From: Dicyema japonicum
Taxonomy: Eukaryota > Dicyemida > Rhombozoa > Dicyemidae
DNA length: 64,000 nucleotides
Assembly (NCBI GenBank): GCA_011109175.1
Contig: RDEW01000010.1
Coordinates: forward strand, 727,837 to 791,836
Reading direction: 5' to 3'
The translations under genes were made by a program, and so were the position numbers. Under the pieces are notes generated by a model. It searched no databases, was not told the origin of the DNA, and saw nothing but the letters and a program-made list of their open reading frames with translations. Shown piece by piece: positions 20,095-32,639 of the stretch. The first letter of the stretch is position 1. Every line of letters starts with the position of its first letter.

Positions 20095-22725
20095 AACTAA
20101 ATGAACTATGCCCGTCCAAGAGTCTATAACCGTCATAAATGTCTATGCACCACACTGTGGACGAGTAATCAAGAACCCCGGTGAACTCGAGGAATTCTAC
20201 TCAGAACTATCAAGCACATACTCTAAAGCTTCCTCGTCCTTGTCTTTGTTGCGGGAGATATGAATGCAAAGGCCGGAATGCGAATGGGGCCCGAAGAATC
20301 CTCTATTGGAAGACACGGGCGCGGAAGGAGAAATGCATCTGGAGCCTCTCTGGTAAACTTCTGCGAGGCAATAGCCTTTTCCTGTGCAACACGGCCTTTA
20401 CGCACTCAGCTTGCCACAAGACGACGTGGCACGGACAAAGAAAAAACTCTGTCGGAGAGACCGTGAATATATATAATCAAATCGACTACATTATCTGCCG
20501 AAAGTCTGATAAACACCTGATAAATGATGCACGTTCCTACCAGGGAAACAACTGACAGCGACCACAGGATCGTCATTGCAAAACTTTTGTAAAAAAGCAC
20601 CTGACTGGGAAAAAATACATTGAAAACGCGAAGAAGGCGAGACAAAACCCAATATATACTTTCAGACAGAAAAATTGTGGTTAGAGCCCACTTGTAGAGC
20701 TAAATATCACGAACAAATCGAGACTCTTATGGTGAAAACCGCACCGGAATCATCAGTACGAACTCTGTGGGATCAAACAAACAGGCAATCTCCAAGTCGG
20801 CCAAATATGCCTTGGAGTCCGAAATCATCACGCCCTAAAATTGGATCACCACCCGAACGTGCCAAATATGGCAAAGCATTGCAGAGAGCTACGACTAAAA
20901 GCGGCAAACACGTCAGACGAGAGTAAAAAAAAGAGCTTAATATCCAACAAAGGGAACTAAAGTGGAAAATCAAAAAGATGAACAGAAAACACTCACGGGA
21001 AATTATTACATCCCTATTAAAAGATGTGGAATGCCTAAAAGACAATTCAAGGATGTATGCGGCTTTGCGGCTGCTGCGGACAAAGAAAGGACAAAACATC
21101 CTTCACATCAAAGACAAAGATGGAAAATTCGTGGGTAACCCGAAAGAAAAAGCAGAATTGATTGCACGACACTTCGAAACACTGTTGAATAAAGAAAATA
21201 ATGACTTTCCCCCTTTCCAAGGAGAAACAAAGGCGCTAAAAATCCCAATCACAGTGGAAGAGGTGGAATTAGCGATAAATAAACTGAAGAACAACAAGAG
21301 TGCTGGGCCGGACAACATTAGCCCTGAGCTCCTAAAATATGGGCCAAAAAAACTTAGCGACACAATTGCAAAAACCCTAAATGACGTCTTTGAAACTAAT
21401 ACCGATCTAGGACTTGGAAATGGATTATTAATACCCATACAAAAACCGAACAAATCAAAAGGACCAGTAGAAAATCTCCGCCCGATAATACTTCTGAATT
21501 CGATACGCAAGGTGCTGGCAAACATTGCACTAAGCCGGATAAAGAGTGGCGGATCTATACCTACCAGCAAGTCAAAGTGGGTTCCGAGAAGGGAGGTCTA
21601 CGGCAGACATTGTATGGAGCCACAGATGGCGCTGCGCAAACGCACCAAAGATTCAAGAGCGCAACGACCGTGTTGGGAATAGATCTCTCCAGAGCTTTCG
21701 TCTCAATAAACAGACAGAAACTGATGAATGTGCTTGAGCAAATACTGTATAAATCGTCCGTTAGGAAAATCAGACTACTATTGGCGAACACAAGATTATT
21801 TGTCAAAATAGAAAGAGCAACTTCCCGCAGTTTTAAAACAACGATTGGGACACCCCAGGGTGATTCCCTCTCCCCTTTACTATTCACCATATACCTTGAA
21901 TCTGCACTCCGTGACCTCCGAAAATGCTATATAGGAGACATATAAGAGACATCTTATGCGGATGATGTGGATTTTGTATCACGGGACGTGACCGCACTCC
22001 AACACCTACTAGAAAATGCACCTGCGGAGCTTGAGAAATGGTTTCTCAGCGTAAATGTTAACAAAACTGAAATTACGGAAATCAAAAGAGAAGACGATGT
22101 TACTCATGAAAGATGGAGACGTACTAATAAGCTCGGCTCTCCACTAGGAGATGCTGAAGATGTACTAAGGAGGAAAACACTGGCAAATGCGGCAATGGCT
22201 AAACTGAAGAAATGATGGCTAAGGGCCAAAAGACTTGGAATTGACATCAGATGCAGGTTTTACAATGCGTTTGTGAAACCAATCCTACTGTACAACACTG
22301 GGACATGGGGAAGTTCCTTCAACGAACTATTGAAAATGGATTCGTTCCATAGAAGGCAACTAAGAAGCTTACTCGGAATGGAGTGGCCACGTAGAATATC
22401 AACCACTGGTATCTACAACAAGTGTATGTGTTCTTACATCAGCAAGGATGTGATAGATGCCCGGTGGAGGCTATTTGGGCATGTACTAAAAATGAACCCG
22501 GACGCACCCGCTAACAAAGCAATGGAAGATTACTTTGACAGTTGCGAAAAATCCTTCCGCGGACGACCTAGATCGACACTTACGCCGACGACCTGGACGA
22601 ATTGAGATCACTCGCATTCGACAGAGGAAGATGGAAAAGACTAACTATAAATATTGTTTCTTTGAGTGTTGCACATGCGGGGCTATAATCATTATGGCTT
22701 TCGTAAAAGTGCCTTAATAATAATA
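20095..22725 (+). mobile_element. APE-type LINE, copy 2 (endonuclease, RT, C-terminus)
   Basis: Endonuclease remnants (20181-20555, same motifs as copy 1) lead into an open 234-codon RT frame at 20978-21682 with NKLKNNKSAGPDNISPELLK and RPIILLNSIRKVLANI. Then come LGIDLSRAFVSIN (motif A), IGTPQGDSLSPLLFTIYLES (motif B, 21577-21945), YADDVDFVSRD (motif C, about 21955) and, at 22273-22605, KPILLYNTGTWGSS with RRQLRSLLGMEWPRRIS. The element ends with an AATAATAATAATT tail. Frameshifts and stops separate the blocks, including a TAA just before YADD that copy 1 shares. Confidence 0.8.
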
Positions 22726-22734
22726 ATTAACACC

Positions 22735-23215
22735 CAAGACCACGGTAAAACCAAAACTAACTAACACGTGATCCTGATGCGTTCCACCAAAATCCTCATA
22801 ATTTCCCGGTGCTCCTCCCTCGTGCCCACACAAGCTCGTACTGGGCGGCTGACTGTATTTGCAGGGCCACCTTTCCGCATGCCGGAGTTTTGTTTAATGA
22901 GGGCCTCTAGAGTAGTCGGTCCGCTTCTATGTCTCCCACAAAACCACCGCTCCGTCATTCTGAAAGTCTTCTTTTGAACGTCCTCAATTTTCTTATTGTT
23001 CGTCCATGATAATGAAGGTCCCCACGAAGCACACGCGTACGAGAAGCATGGTTCGATGTATTGCTTGTAAATGTTCATCAAGACTGGGTGGGTACCTGTC
23101 TTCTATATTCCAGATAAACATTTTAATACATTGATCCTCTTCTCGACTTCAGAACAATGTTTGCCACGTGTGGTGACAAATGAAATGGCCTTATGATGCG
23201 CGTGACAGATTCGTA
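22735..23215 (-). pseudogene. Jockey-like LINE C-terminus
   Basis: The minus-strand frame 23081-22761 reads YKQYIEPCFSYACASWGPSL, the RT C-terminal region common in Jockey/CR1 LINEs. It ends with RACVGTREEHREIMRILVER and the GGATCACG / TTGGTTTTACCGTGGTCTTG 3' end. It abuts the APE LINE tail at about 22728 head-to-tail in opposite orientation. Confidence 0.7.
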
Positions 23216-23254
23216 ATTTTTTTTGTCAACAAATAAAAAATTAATATTTAATTA

Positions 23255-23452
23255 TCACAGCCATCCATCCAAAGTGGACCCCGCCGACATTATCGACGTT
23301 TCGTTGCCTCTCACGATTGCAACAGAGATCAACTGGAGAAGCCATCGGGTCTCACGTGCGTCTTGGCTTTTTAGTGTAGCTAGGCGTCCAAGTTTCTTTA
23401 GGAAGCGAAGCGATTTTCCACTTATTCCTCCAGTGGACACAAAAACGTACAA
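23255..23452 (-). pseudogene. RLE LINE tail
   Basis: Open 65-codon frame: TGGISGKSLRFLKKLGRLA, then LLQLISVAIVRGNETSIMSA and GSTLDGW. It is nearly identical in protein to 56161-56356. On the plus strand it is followed by the dispersed-repeat end at 23466-23600. Confidence 0.7.
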
Positions 23453-23465
23453 GTCCTTGAATTTC

Positions 23466-23600
23466 TTTATTTTGAGATATCGCTGATAATTTAAATTTAA
23501 GGTTAAAAAAGTTTAGAACTAACGGAGATAATATTTTATAACTCTTTTACAAATTATTTATTAAAACAAAATCAAAGACATTTATATCGTATCAAGTTCT
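23466..23600. repeat. Dispersed repeat, terminal piece
   Basis: Matches 13990-14100 and 16400-16520 (AACTATTTATT..AAACAAAATCAAAGACA). Only the end of the family is present. Confidence 0.4.
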
Positions 23601-23639
23601 GACTGCCAAGACACTAGGAGTTCCTCCAAACGATGGTCA

Positions 23640-23860
23640 TTCCCAAACACTCTATTGAATTTTAACGAGTGCTGTGCAAAAGGTCTGCTGGCCCGGAGTT
23701 CGAATCTCATTGCTGTACATTCCAGCTGAAGGTTCCACATATCTACGATGCTTTGGTTTGACTAGTGAGCCGTCATCAGGAATTTCCCTTGACAGCTACC
23801 AGAAAAATTCCTTGGAACCGCTGTTTCCTGATTCTCATTACTCATTTTTCGATATCATTG
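23640..23860 (+). repeat. tRNA-derived SINE, copy 2
   Basis: B-box-like GGAGTTCGAATCTC at about 23695-23708. The body GAAGGTTCCACATATCTACG with GCCGTCATCAG is shared with 5320-5535, and CCAGAAAAATTCCTTGGAAC with TCTCATTACTCA is shared with 58180-58470. Confidence 0.65.
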
Positions 23861-23879
23861 ACCCAAGCGATCATAGAAA

Positions 23880-24131
23880 AGAGACCGTCTTGGGCCCGAA
23901 GACTCCGCTCGTCTAGACGACAACGGGCTGTAAATGGAATCTGGTGGAAAGGCTGTCGTATTTTTTCTTGAAATTCTCTAAGTCCGAGCAGCCTCCATAG
24001 CATTCAAACGCAAAACTAGCAAGTCTAGACTGGGAAAAGGTGTCCGTACAGGCCTCATCCCAAATCAAGCATTTCCCCCGATAAGTAGCCCCGTCAGGGC
24101 ACTTTCCATCTAATGAATTGTATATATCCAA
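23880..24131 (-). pseudogene. RLE endonuclease fragment of a LINE
   Basis: The minus-strand frame reads GKCPDGATYRGKCLIWDEAC then DTFSQSRLAS and KKKYDSLSTRFHLQPVVV. This is the RPDG..LIWDATCVDT..Y...F.P..VET module seen at 2890-3090, so the catalytic PD..D pair is preserved but the protein is truncated at both ends. Confidence 0.7.
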
Positions 24132-24379
24132 TATAAAATTATTTTAAGGTTTATTGGATGATGTCTTATCTTTATTTGAAGATTTATATCAGATTTCTTT
24201 TGTGGTCAGAATCAAATTACTTTTTAATTAAATTTTTAGTATTTTTAATCAATTAAATATTATTGAATTCTCTAGCTAAGTCTACTAGCAACAGGACTAA
24301 TAAATTATGGATGTTGTCATAGATTAGAATGAATGAATAAAAGATCACGTAATAGTAAGGTGTTTGTATCATTATTTAA

Positions 24380-24900
24380 TTTATCAAACAATAAACAAAT
24401 AGTAGCTTACTTCCAAACGTTCCTTTGCTGTCAACAAAATTCTGTATCACACAGCTTCTTTCACTTAGCTTGTCAGGAATTTTTTTTCAATGATCAAAGA
24501 TAAACAAGAGGCGCTGATTTGATATCGAAGATTTCAAATATGTTTTTATCTGTTTTAACTTTGAGAACGAACGTTCACAGATACCAACTGTAAGTAATAA
24601 ACGATGTGCAATGCACAAAGTTGGAAAAACATCCAAACCAACCTCAACTAATAAAGAAAGAAAATCTTTTTGCATTTTTTCTTTCTGCAGTTCTGTTTTC
24701 ACTTCGGAAAAGTTTAAGACAAGTCACAATTTTTGTAGAAATGAGATGAGTTAACGTCAGTCTGACAGTGTTGTTTCAAGGTTTTCAAATGTTTCATTGT
24801 TTTCAATATCAATTGAATCCTGCTTTACCAAGAATGAAAACTTGTCAGCGAGCCAACGAATGCGACATGAGCGTTCTGAACGTTCGGTTCTTCAGTTGTT
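24380..24900 (-). pseudogene. hAT transposase C-terminus (DUF4371/ZMYM-like type)
   Basis: The minus-strand frame 24702-24487 reads LLLTVGICERSFSKLKQIKT then YLKSSISNQRLLFIFDH, the hAT dimerisation motif. Upstream (to about 24840) residues such as KFSFLVKQDSIDIENN continue it with stops. A second copy of the same stretch is at 59290-59580. Confidence 0.65.
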
Positions 24901-25129
24901 TTTTTTTTATTTTTATCAGTTTTATTTTATAAACTTTATGATAAGCCTTCGTCTTTCGCACACTCTCCAGATATTATTTTCCTTCACCTAACTTTTGTAA
25001 GGGTACATTTCACTTATGATAGTAATCTGTTGCCGATCCGACTGCATTCTTAACGATGTCTTGAAATTTAAGGTCAATAATTATATTGAACCCATCAAGG
25101 TCATCTCTTGCCTAAATTGAATCAATTTT

Positions 25130-25355
25130 GGGATTTTGTAAACGTTTTGTCACTCTATGTACTGAAGACAGAATCGGGCACCAGAAATTTAAGAGAAATA
25201 AATTAAATTGCTGTCTTGCAAAAGAAAAACAACATGAGCGCTGTTGGTTATTTGAGCAAATCTCGCTCGCCATCTTTAGAGGAATAACCACACAGTCACG
25301 ACGGCCTATATATGACCATTTGCCCACTTTTTTCCTTAATAAATTGATATAAAAA
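25130..25355 (+). pseudogene. Tail of another RLE-LINE sub-family
   Basis: The frame ends with RCWLFEQISLAIFRGITTQS; the same nucleotide block recurs at 61180-61300. The WLxEQISxAIxRG pattern corresponds to the ISLAIVRGN tail of the first family, so this is a diverged relative. Confidence 0.5.
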
Positions 25356-25499
25356 AACAAGAAAGTCACTGACTTCGCTTCAATCACAAAGGATTGTGCA
25401 TGACTATGATTTTGATTTGACTAAACTTGCATGTTTATCTATTTCATGCATTTTAGTTAGTGCGCCCGCTTGTATACTAAAAATATCTCATGTGGCTTC

Positions 25500-28355
25500 T
25501 TTTTTTTCTTTTTTTTAATCGCGAAACGTGGCGTCATGTGGTTCACCTTTTGTGGTGGCGCTCAGTGTAATAATACACCAAAAAAAACCATTTTCTCTTT
25601 CCCATCCAGACTCCTTATGCCTGGAAAGTATACCTCAACTGGAAACTCGAGATGTTGTTGTTCCCTTGCATTCTATTGCTTTCTGGAGATATTGACAAAA
25701 CCCTGGACCAAAACCCCTTGTTATTATGCAACTCAATGCTACGGAATAAAAACAAAGATTCTGGAGTTACGATGTTTATTAACGACATCTGCCTTATCCA
25801 GGAGTCAAAACTTTCTACAAAGAGTACAACCCCACTTTTTCCTGGATACATCTCTATCAGAAAAGACCGCATTGGACGTGGTGGCGGCTTACTCACAATT
25901 ATTAAAAACGGTTTATCCTTCCACGATGTAAGCTCGCAAGTTGATGATTTAATTCTACACGACAATACCGCAGAACAAGTTTCTATTGATCTTATTAATG
26001 GGTCAGAACATCTTATTCTAATCAACATTTACATTCCACCGCAGGGATCCTGTCCTAATAACTATGTTTCTGAAACTCGACAAACTACAAGAAATTCGAA
26101 ATGTGTTACTATGTGGGGATTTCAACGTTAAACATCCGCAATGGCTTAGTACCCAGTCGGAGAAGGGGAGTCTAATTATCGACTCTTTCGAAAAAATGGT
26201 GGATTCTGAATCACCCGAATATCTTCACAAGGACACCTATCCGAAGAAATGACAACCCAACCTTCCCCGACATATCCATTGCTTCCTCTAGGATTGCCCC
26301 GAAGATTTCATGGAACGTCTCCTACGATTTTCATAGTGATCATAATCTGATTATATTAAAACTGAGGCGATTCAATAACTCACGTAGAATTAAAGCAACC
26401 TTCAAGGTCTATAAGAAAGATGACTGGTCGAATTTCAAGCTATTCATTGACCATAACCTAATACATTTTGATCACCTCATTTTGCTCCATCGACAAAGCA
26501 ATAGACTATCTAGACCATGTAATCCTTCAAGCTGAAAAGTTGTTTGTACCACGTGCAGTTTGCAAATCCTACACCTGCAAACTTCTTCTGATTTGGATAT
26601 AAAATCTTAAATCAGAGAATTACAAAGCTCATCAGAGAAAAGAAAGATAGGGCGTGGAACCGCCTATTATCATCTATTGGACATATGAAATCCACGAGTC
26701 TTTTATGGAAAACTATTCGTCGAATCAAGCTAAACTTATCAGATGAATCTGAATCTTTTTCTGCTCCAAATACTGTGCAAGCTAACAACCTAATGAAATA
26801 TTACGTATTCATAAGTCACAAGGACTTCTCGAAATCCCATTCTTGTCACCAGAATTTAATGCCTAAACCAACTTCGTGGATCAATTTATTTACGCATGCC
26901 GAGGTCACACAGGCAATAAGATCGATGAAGAGATCTTATACGTGTGGTCCTGACGGCATTCCGGGAATTTTGCTAAAACACCTTGGTAATGTTGCAATCA
27001 ATTCGATTACATCAATTTTTAATTTGTCTTCTAACATGAACGTCATCCCATGCAAATGGAAGAACTCACTAAAACCAGGAAAACCGAAAACCTTACTTTC
27101 TTCCTACCGTCCAATTTCATTAACGTGCGCATTATCGCGCCTAATGGAGAAACTCGTACTTTGGAAAATTAAACCCCATTGGCCCGACTGCCACTTTCAA
27201 CATAGTTTCAAATGTGAGCGTTCAACTACGACACATTTGACTTCACTGTCTAAACTTATATCGGAAGGGTTCAACGTACCGAAACGCCATCTACAGACAA
27301 TAGTGGTTTTTCTGGGAATCCAGAAGGCTTTCGATTCTGTCTCGAGAACATTACTCACGAAAAAGGTTTTTGACACCACCATTCAGCCGGCTTTGAAAAG
27401 ATGGATAGCCAATTTTCTCTCCGGAAGAAAAGGACGTGTCTGTATAGACCACGCAAGATCGAGGTCCCGTCTCTTACCAAATGTCGTCCCTCAAGAATCG
27501 CCCGTCTCTCCGGCGTTATTCAACTTATTCCTCAGCGATTTACTCTGACCTGGACGACCAGATTCAATGCTTCTCACATTTGCTGACGATCTGATCATCG
27601 CTAGCAGGAACAAATACGTGGGTACAGCAAAATCAGAGCTTCAGTCACTTATTGACGACCTGGGAGCCTGGTTAAAGTTGAATCGTCTCTCCATATCCAG
27701 GGATAAATCAACGTATACAATCTTCACCACGGACAGAAAAGAAAAACATACACTGGATTTGAACATTTTGGAGACTCCTTACCATTACAGATTCGTCCAA
27801 TTATCCTGGGAGTGACATTTGACCCTTTGATGACATTTTCTCAACATGTGAAGAACGTTATGACAAAGGTTCTAAAGAAACTAAATATAATCAAACCGCT
27901 CTTGAAGTCCACCGTCACAGGAATGCGCTCGTCGTGTTCGATCAACTTCTAAAACCGACGATTGATGCTTGTGCCTCATGGGCCTATGGAACTTCAATAT
28001 CAAATTCACTCAAGATCAATCCCTAATTGGCAAACTAGCACGTCTAACAAATCTACCCCCAATGTTTGACCACACCGCAATCAAAAATAATGGTTCCGGT
28101 TTCATCGGTCTGTGTGGCCAAGAAACAAGTCGTTTCTTCCATTCAAGGCTAGTGGGCTCAAATACACGAAATTTGGGGAAAAAACCCCTCTTTAAACTCT
28201 AATGAAAGATGATCGTCGTCTATTCAGGAAAGCCGTGGGTACTCTGGAGGAACACAGGAAAAACCTCTCGATCCTGTTGAGGCGTACCGGGATCACTTAA
28301 TTAGTTGGTTTACTCCTTTTTTCTTGGTGTTCTTTTTCGGGGTTATTAAATAATA
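25500..28355 (+). mobile_element. Jockey-like LINE with 5' leader, APE endonuclease, RT and 3' end
   Basis: It begins with the GTGGCGTCATGTGG leader also found alone elsewhere. From about 25730, NDICLIQESKLSTKSTTP and ILINIYIPPQGSC are endonuclease motifs; GDFNVKHPQW is at about 26120. The RT frame 26685-27548 has SYTCGPDGIPGILLKHLG, SYRPISLTCALSRLMEKLV, FLGIQKAFDSVS (motif A with the aspartate replaced) and VVPQESPVSPALFNLFLSDL (motif B, degraded). FADDLIIASRN follows at about 27575. The C-terminus KAVGTLEEHRKNLSILLRR ends at a GGGATCACTTAATTAGTTGG 3' signature, then TAATAATAAT. It is short for a LINE (2.9 kb) and inactive. Confidence 0.8.
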
Positions 28356-28450
28356 ATAATGTGGCTAGTTGGTCAAAAGTTATTTTCCTTCCCTCTGATG
28401 ACGTCATTGGATCAGCCTTACTGAGGAGACGCCAATGCCTCGCCTGATTT
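28356..28450 (+). repeat. Composite leader repeat (copy E)
   Basis: GTGGCTAGTTGGTCAAAAG, then CTGATGACGTCATTGGATC and TTACTGAGGAG match the consensus best seen at 56495-56620. It lies immediately after the 3' end of the Jockey-like LINE, as if a second unit had inserted in tandem. Confidence 0.55.
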
Positions 28451-28940
28451 TTTCTTAAAAAATTTTCAAAATGTGTCCAATTTGCAAGGGTCTAGTGTAA
28501 ATGACAAATAGAAAAGGAAAGAGGAGTCCCATTGGTACCCTTAATATAAGAATTCTCAGCCGATTCCAAAATTGAAGTTCTGTCAACGTCTTCCTCAATT
28601 CCTCGTAGAACTGATCAGGTTCTTCGGGATTTCTCATAACACGGCTACTGTGTTAGGCATAGATATTTATGATCGTAGTTTGTCTCATTGACTCTATTAG
28701 GATTCATTTTTAATTACAATACACAGATCCTGTCCTTAACTTTCCAGTATCTGACAAACATGGGACAATGTCCTTATGTATAGCATATCTTTAACATTGT
28801 CTCGAATCCAAAGAAAGTAATATTAACACATAGTTTCTATGCTCCTCTTACAATCCGTCAGCCATCTTAGTTTCCTGCAAGCATCAATCTTCCATATTTT
28901 TGAATGTCTACACAAAGTGCGTCTCTTCGTCAAATCTTTA
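28451..28940 (-). pseudogene. APE endonuclease fragment
   Basis: The minus strand reads TTIINIYA, then MRNPEEPDQFYEELRKTLTE, parallel to NVYAPHC..IKNPGELDDFYSELSSTY of the LINE at 18539. It is a diverged relative, heavily decayed. Confidence 0.5.
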
Positions 28941-29040
28941 AGTCCTCTGTTGAAGGTAAGAAGTTAGTTCATTTTGAAGTCTCAAACGCTTTTTAGACAT
29001 TTATACAATCGAGGCACGTCACCAACTCAGCCGAAATAGC

Positions 29041-30270
29041 ACATACATTGGGGCAAATAAGTCATGCCAACCCTTACATAAATTCAAAATTTTTAATTTT
29101 TATAACAGAAAGTAGAATATTTCAACATAATGTAAAAATATTTAAAATTTAAATAACTGTTCTCTATCAAAGTTTATTATTTTTTAATGACTCGTTATTT
29201 TATATCGATGCAAATCTCAATTTCTAATGGAATCTTGATTTTTTCTGTGGAAAAACGTCATGGCAACATTCACGTTTTTAACTATTTTTTGTTTTTATTA
29301 GGCTCCGACAAGTCAATAGGTAAATTAATTATTCATGTTAATTTACATGATTTCATTTCCAATTTATTTCATACGTAACTAGATTATAATATGCCCATAT
29401 AGATTACAGAATAACTATGTCCGAATGTACGAGGAAAGAGCATACATTACAAATCAAAGAGCAAATAGTACGGGAACATCAAAATGATAAGATAATAGAA
29501 AACTTTCGAAAACTATTAATATTCCAAACAGCTCAATTAGTAACATTATTAGGAGATATAATCAATTTTGTGCCAACATTATTCTACCCAGGTTAGGAGC
29601 GACAAGAAAAATACAAGATGTTCTCGATTTTTACTTATTCGAAAAGTTACCTAACAGCTTTGACAAAAAGAAAAGAATTATATTAAGATTTAAAAATGGG
29701 GGCACAGTTGTATCTCTGCGAAAATAACATACACATTGCGTAAAGAAGGACTACATAAGAAAAGACCTCGAAAATTTCTCTTCTTACAAAAAAAGCATAA
29801 AAAGGATGGATTACAATTCGCGAATTTTTTAATTCTGAATAAAGATGATTTTATTAAGCTAATTCTTTGGTCAGATAAAATCAAAAATAGAATTGTTCGG
29901 GAAAATTATACGTCTTCATTTTGGAGAAACTAGACACAGCATATCAATCATAATGTACTATACCAACTTTAAAATATGGAGAAGAAGTATCATGATTTGG
30001 TGGTATTTCTGTTTTTCGGGAATAGATCTATATTTTATGAATTCAATAGATAATTCTTCAAAATATTGTGACATATTAGAAGATTGTTTGTTCAAATCCG
30101 TTGAGAAACTTAATTTAAAGCCAAATGAATATGTATTTCAACAAGATAATGACCAAAACATACTTAAATTGATTAGAAAATGGATTGAAGATCACAATAC
30201 AAATATACTTAAATGGCCAAGTCAATCACCGGACCTCAATCCTATAGAAAATATATGGAAAGATTCTAAA
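29041..30270 (+). mobile_element. Tc1/mariner-type transposon, decayed
   Basis: The probable left TIR starts after TA at about 29054 (CATTGGGGCAAATAAGTCAT). The transposase starts at about 29417 (MSECTRKEHTLQIKEQIVRE, paired-like HTH) and is broken by several stops. The catalytic half is at 29893-30270 with RRSIMIWWYFCFSGIDLYF, EYVFQQDNDQN (second catalytic D) and WPSQSPDLNPIENIWKDSKR (third acidic residue), typical of Tc1. The first catalytic aspartate region is lost. The right end is cut by a composite repeat at 30274. Confidence 0.75.
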
Positions 30271-30273
30271 CGT

Positions 30274-30395
30274 GACCGCGTAATGCCATGCGGTTCTATG
30301 TTGCTAGTATGTCAAAAATTATTTTCCCTCTATTTGATGGCGTCATTGGATCCACCTTTAGTTAGTTTGGTTACCCTTGGTCTTTGAGAATAAAT
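30274..30395 (+). repeat. Short composite repeat: leader block fused to LINE 3' end
   Basis: About 85 bp of leader (TAATGCCATGCGGTTCTATG, then GATGGCGTCATTGGATCCAC) runs straight into TTAGTTAGTTTGGTTACCCT and TGGTCTTTGAGAATAAA, the 3' UTR signature of the EEHR-tail LINEs. There is no body between them. Confidence 0.6.
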
Positions 30396-30399
30396 TTAA

Positions 30400-30960
30400 T
30401 TTTTTATGCGGCCCTTGGAGCTCTTTGGGTGCCTGGTCTAGAGTTAAATAGTTTTAACTTTATGTTCATTTATCAAATATTTCAATCGGAACCATACACC
30501 GCCAGACAATCGCTGTGGAATATGCCTCTACTGTGTGGAGATTCGCGTTATCAGAGGCCACTATCCAAAGACTGAACTTACTGCAAAGGAAAACAATACG
30601 TATGCTGGGACCATAATGTGGAACAAAAATACCTCCCCTGCTGACGGAATCTACAACTCGTAGATGTGGTTCCGGATTTTTCCGTATTTGTGAGAAAAAT
30701 GGACATCCACTAAGCCTCTCACTGTTTCACGCAAAAGAAAATTGCTTAGCTAAGAAATTTTCGTCCCCAATTGGCTTCCTCTGCAAGGATCAAAGAAGGT
30801 ATTTCGTTACAGGAGTTTTGTGGAAACAAAGAAGACACTAGTGTATCTCTACTGTTTGGAAAAAGTGGTTTGGCTCAAAGGACGTTAACACATAAAATCA
30901 CACTTTATACGAAAGAGCCCTAGCAGAAGTTTATTTGGATTAATTTGCATACAACCAACT
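30400..30960 (+). pseudogene. LINE RT C-terminal relic
   Basis: Frames read SEATIQRLNLLQRKTIRML then LSLFHAKENCLAKKF. These are typical of the region after the palm in Jockey-like LINEs; stops are frequent. Confidence 0.5.
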
Positions 30961-30999
30961 GGTTTGACACGAATTTAGATTTTCAATAAAAGTAGCATT

Positions 31000-32560
31000 A
31001 TAAATCGAGAAAAAGAAACTTGTTCTCATTAAAACAAACTTTGGGAGATGTCGAGTAGAGGCAATAATAGTAAATTCTGACCATCGAAAATTCGTAGTGA
31101 TTACTAACATTCCGATCATCTGTGGTTTTCGAGTTTCTAATTCACATCAATAAAACAGTTACGTCATAGTCTCGGATTGTGTCTTTCGTCCATCTTATCT
31201 ACACAAAACGATGTGAAACAAAGCTGAGGGCTTTTCCGAGTTTAATTTTTTGTTTATAATGATGACGTTGGCCTCTTTAACAACTATCAGTAACTTTCTA
31301 TGGATTTTCAATGTGAAACTGGCATTGTTGAGTCCGTATGCTAATTTTTTCGATCTGGTCTATTTAGAACCAGAGCTAACAAAACCATTAAATCCAGTTT
31401 GGTTTGTTTGCACCATCCAATAACACATCTATAAATTTTTTTTCGGTCAGGTAGTCAAGATATAGATGATTTGGCTATGTCTCTCATCTTCATTGGTCAG
31501 CGTAGTCATGTCTATCATAAATTAAATATTTCGTTTTTTGATATCTTTTTTTCTTCTGTGGTGATTTCGCATTTATGCGAATGATTTGAAACAACGGTTG
31601 GTCGAGTTTTGACTTTGTTCGATATCTTTCTTTTTTTGCTCACATTCCTGAGAGGGAATAGCCATGCAGTCAAGACGGCTGCTGTTTGGTCCTCGAATAG
31701 ATTGTTTTACGATCCAATAAGAAACTTCCTCGGGACTTTGTCAAAAGCCTTGTTTATGTCGATGGAGACAATTATAATTCGCATGTGTGGTGGAGTGGCA
31801 TTAAATCTATCGGCAATGAATTGGGATAGTGCGGTTAAATGAGTGGTGGTGGACCTTCCAAGAAAAAAATCGCATTGAAAAGCCGTTTGAAGGAGGTCCA
31901 GAGTTATGGCAGATAGTATCAGTTTTTCAAGAAGTTTTGATCATGTGCTAGTTAGTGACCCAGGCCCGTGAGTTCCTTAATCTGGCGATAGCCTCTGAAG
32001 CCTGCTCATCTGAGAATAGTTCTAGGTAAGGTTATTTCTTCAATTTTTTAGTTCTAGGTAAGGCACGTACTCTGATATCCAGACGTTTAGAGAATACCTT
32101 GAAGCTGATAGCAGCGTAAGGTTTCATAAGTGGGTAAGGGTGTATGTGACAAATGTGTTCCCGAGAAGAGTTGCCAGTTCCATTTGATCTTCCAACTCTG
32201 ATTTAATTTGTTTTAGTGTTTTCTAGAATTGATGAGATGAACTTTTCCAGTTGAAGCGATTGACCAGGTGACGCCTGGTGGTCTTTAATGCTCTGGTTGA
32301 TACTTTTATTTAGTTGTCTGATGGATTTCAAAGATTTCAAGTCCGCTGGATTGCATCTTTTTATATGGTTTCTTTGTAGGTATAAAATTCGTGTATGAAG
32401 GGTATGCTGTTCTTTATAATGGTGTGCAGCCTCCACCTAGTATTCCCTGACGGTCCTTACGGATCAATGTATATCTGGGGAAGGAAAGTGTTGACGTGGA
32501 GGGTGAGAACTTGGATTCGTAGATGAGAGCAAGGTCAGCTCAATTTGCGGAGAGGACAGC
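31000..32560 (-). pseudogene. Jockey-like LINE RT relic
   Basis: On the minus strand 32436-32203 reads EAAHHYKEQHTLHTRILYLQ (region before the RT), and around 31890-31640 reads TTHLTALSQFIADRFNA and IIIVSIDINKAFDKVPRKF (motif A, SIDINKAFD). The YxDD motif and C-terminus are not recognisable. Non-functional. Confidence 0.6.
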
Positions 32561-32639
32561 TCGAAGTTCTAAAATCTTCCTTCTAATCCCATTTGTATTT
32601 AGTTGTAAAATTATTAAGTCTGCACGTGGACCAGGGTTT

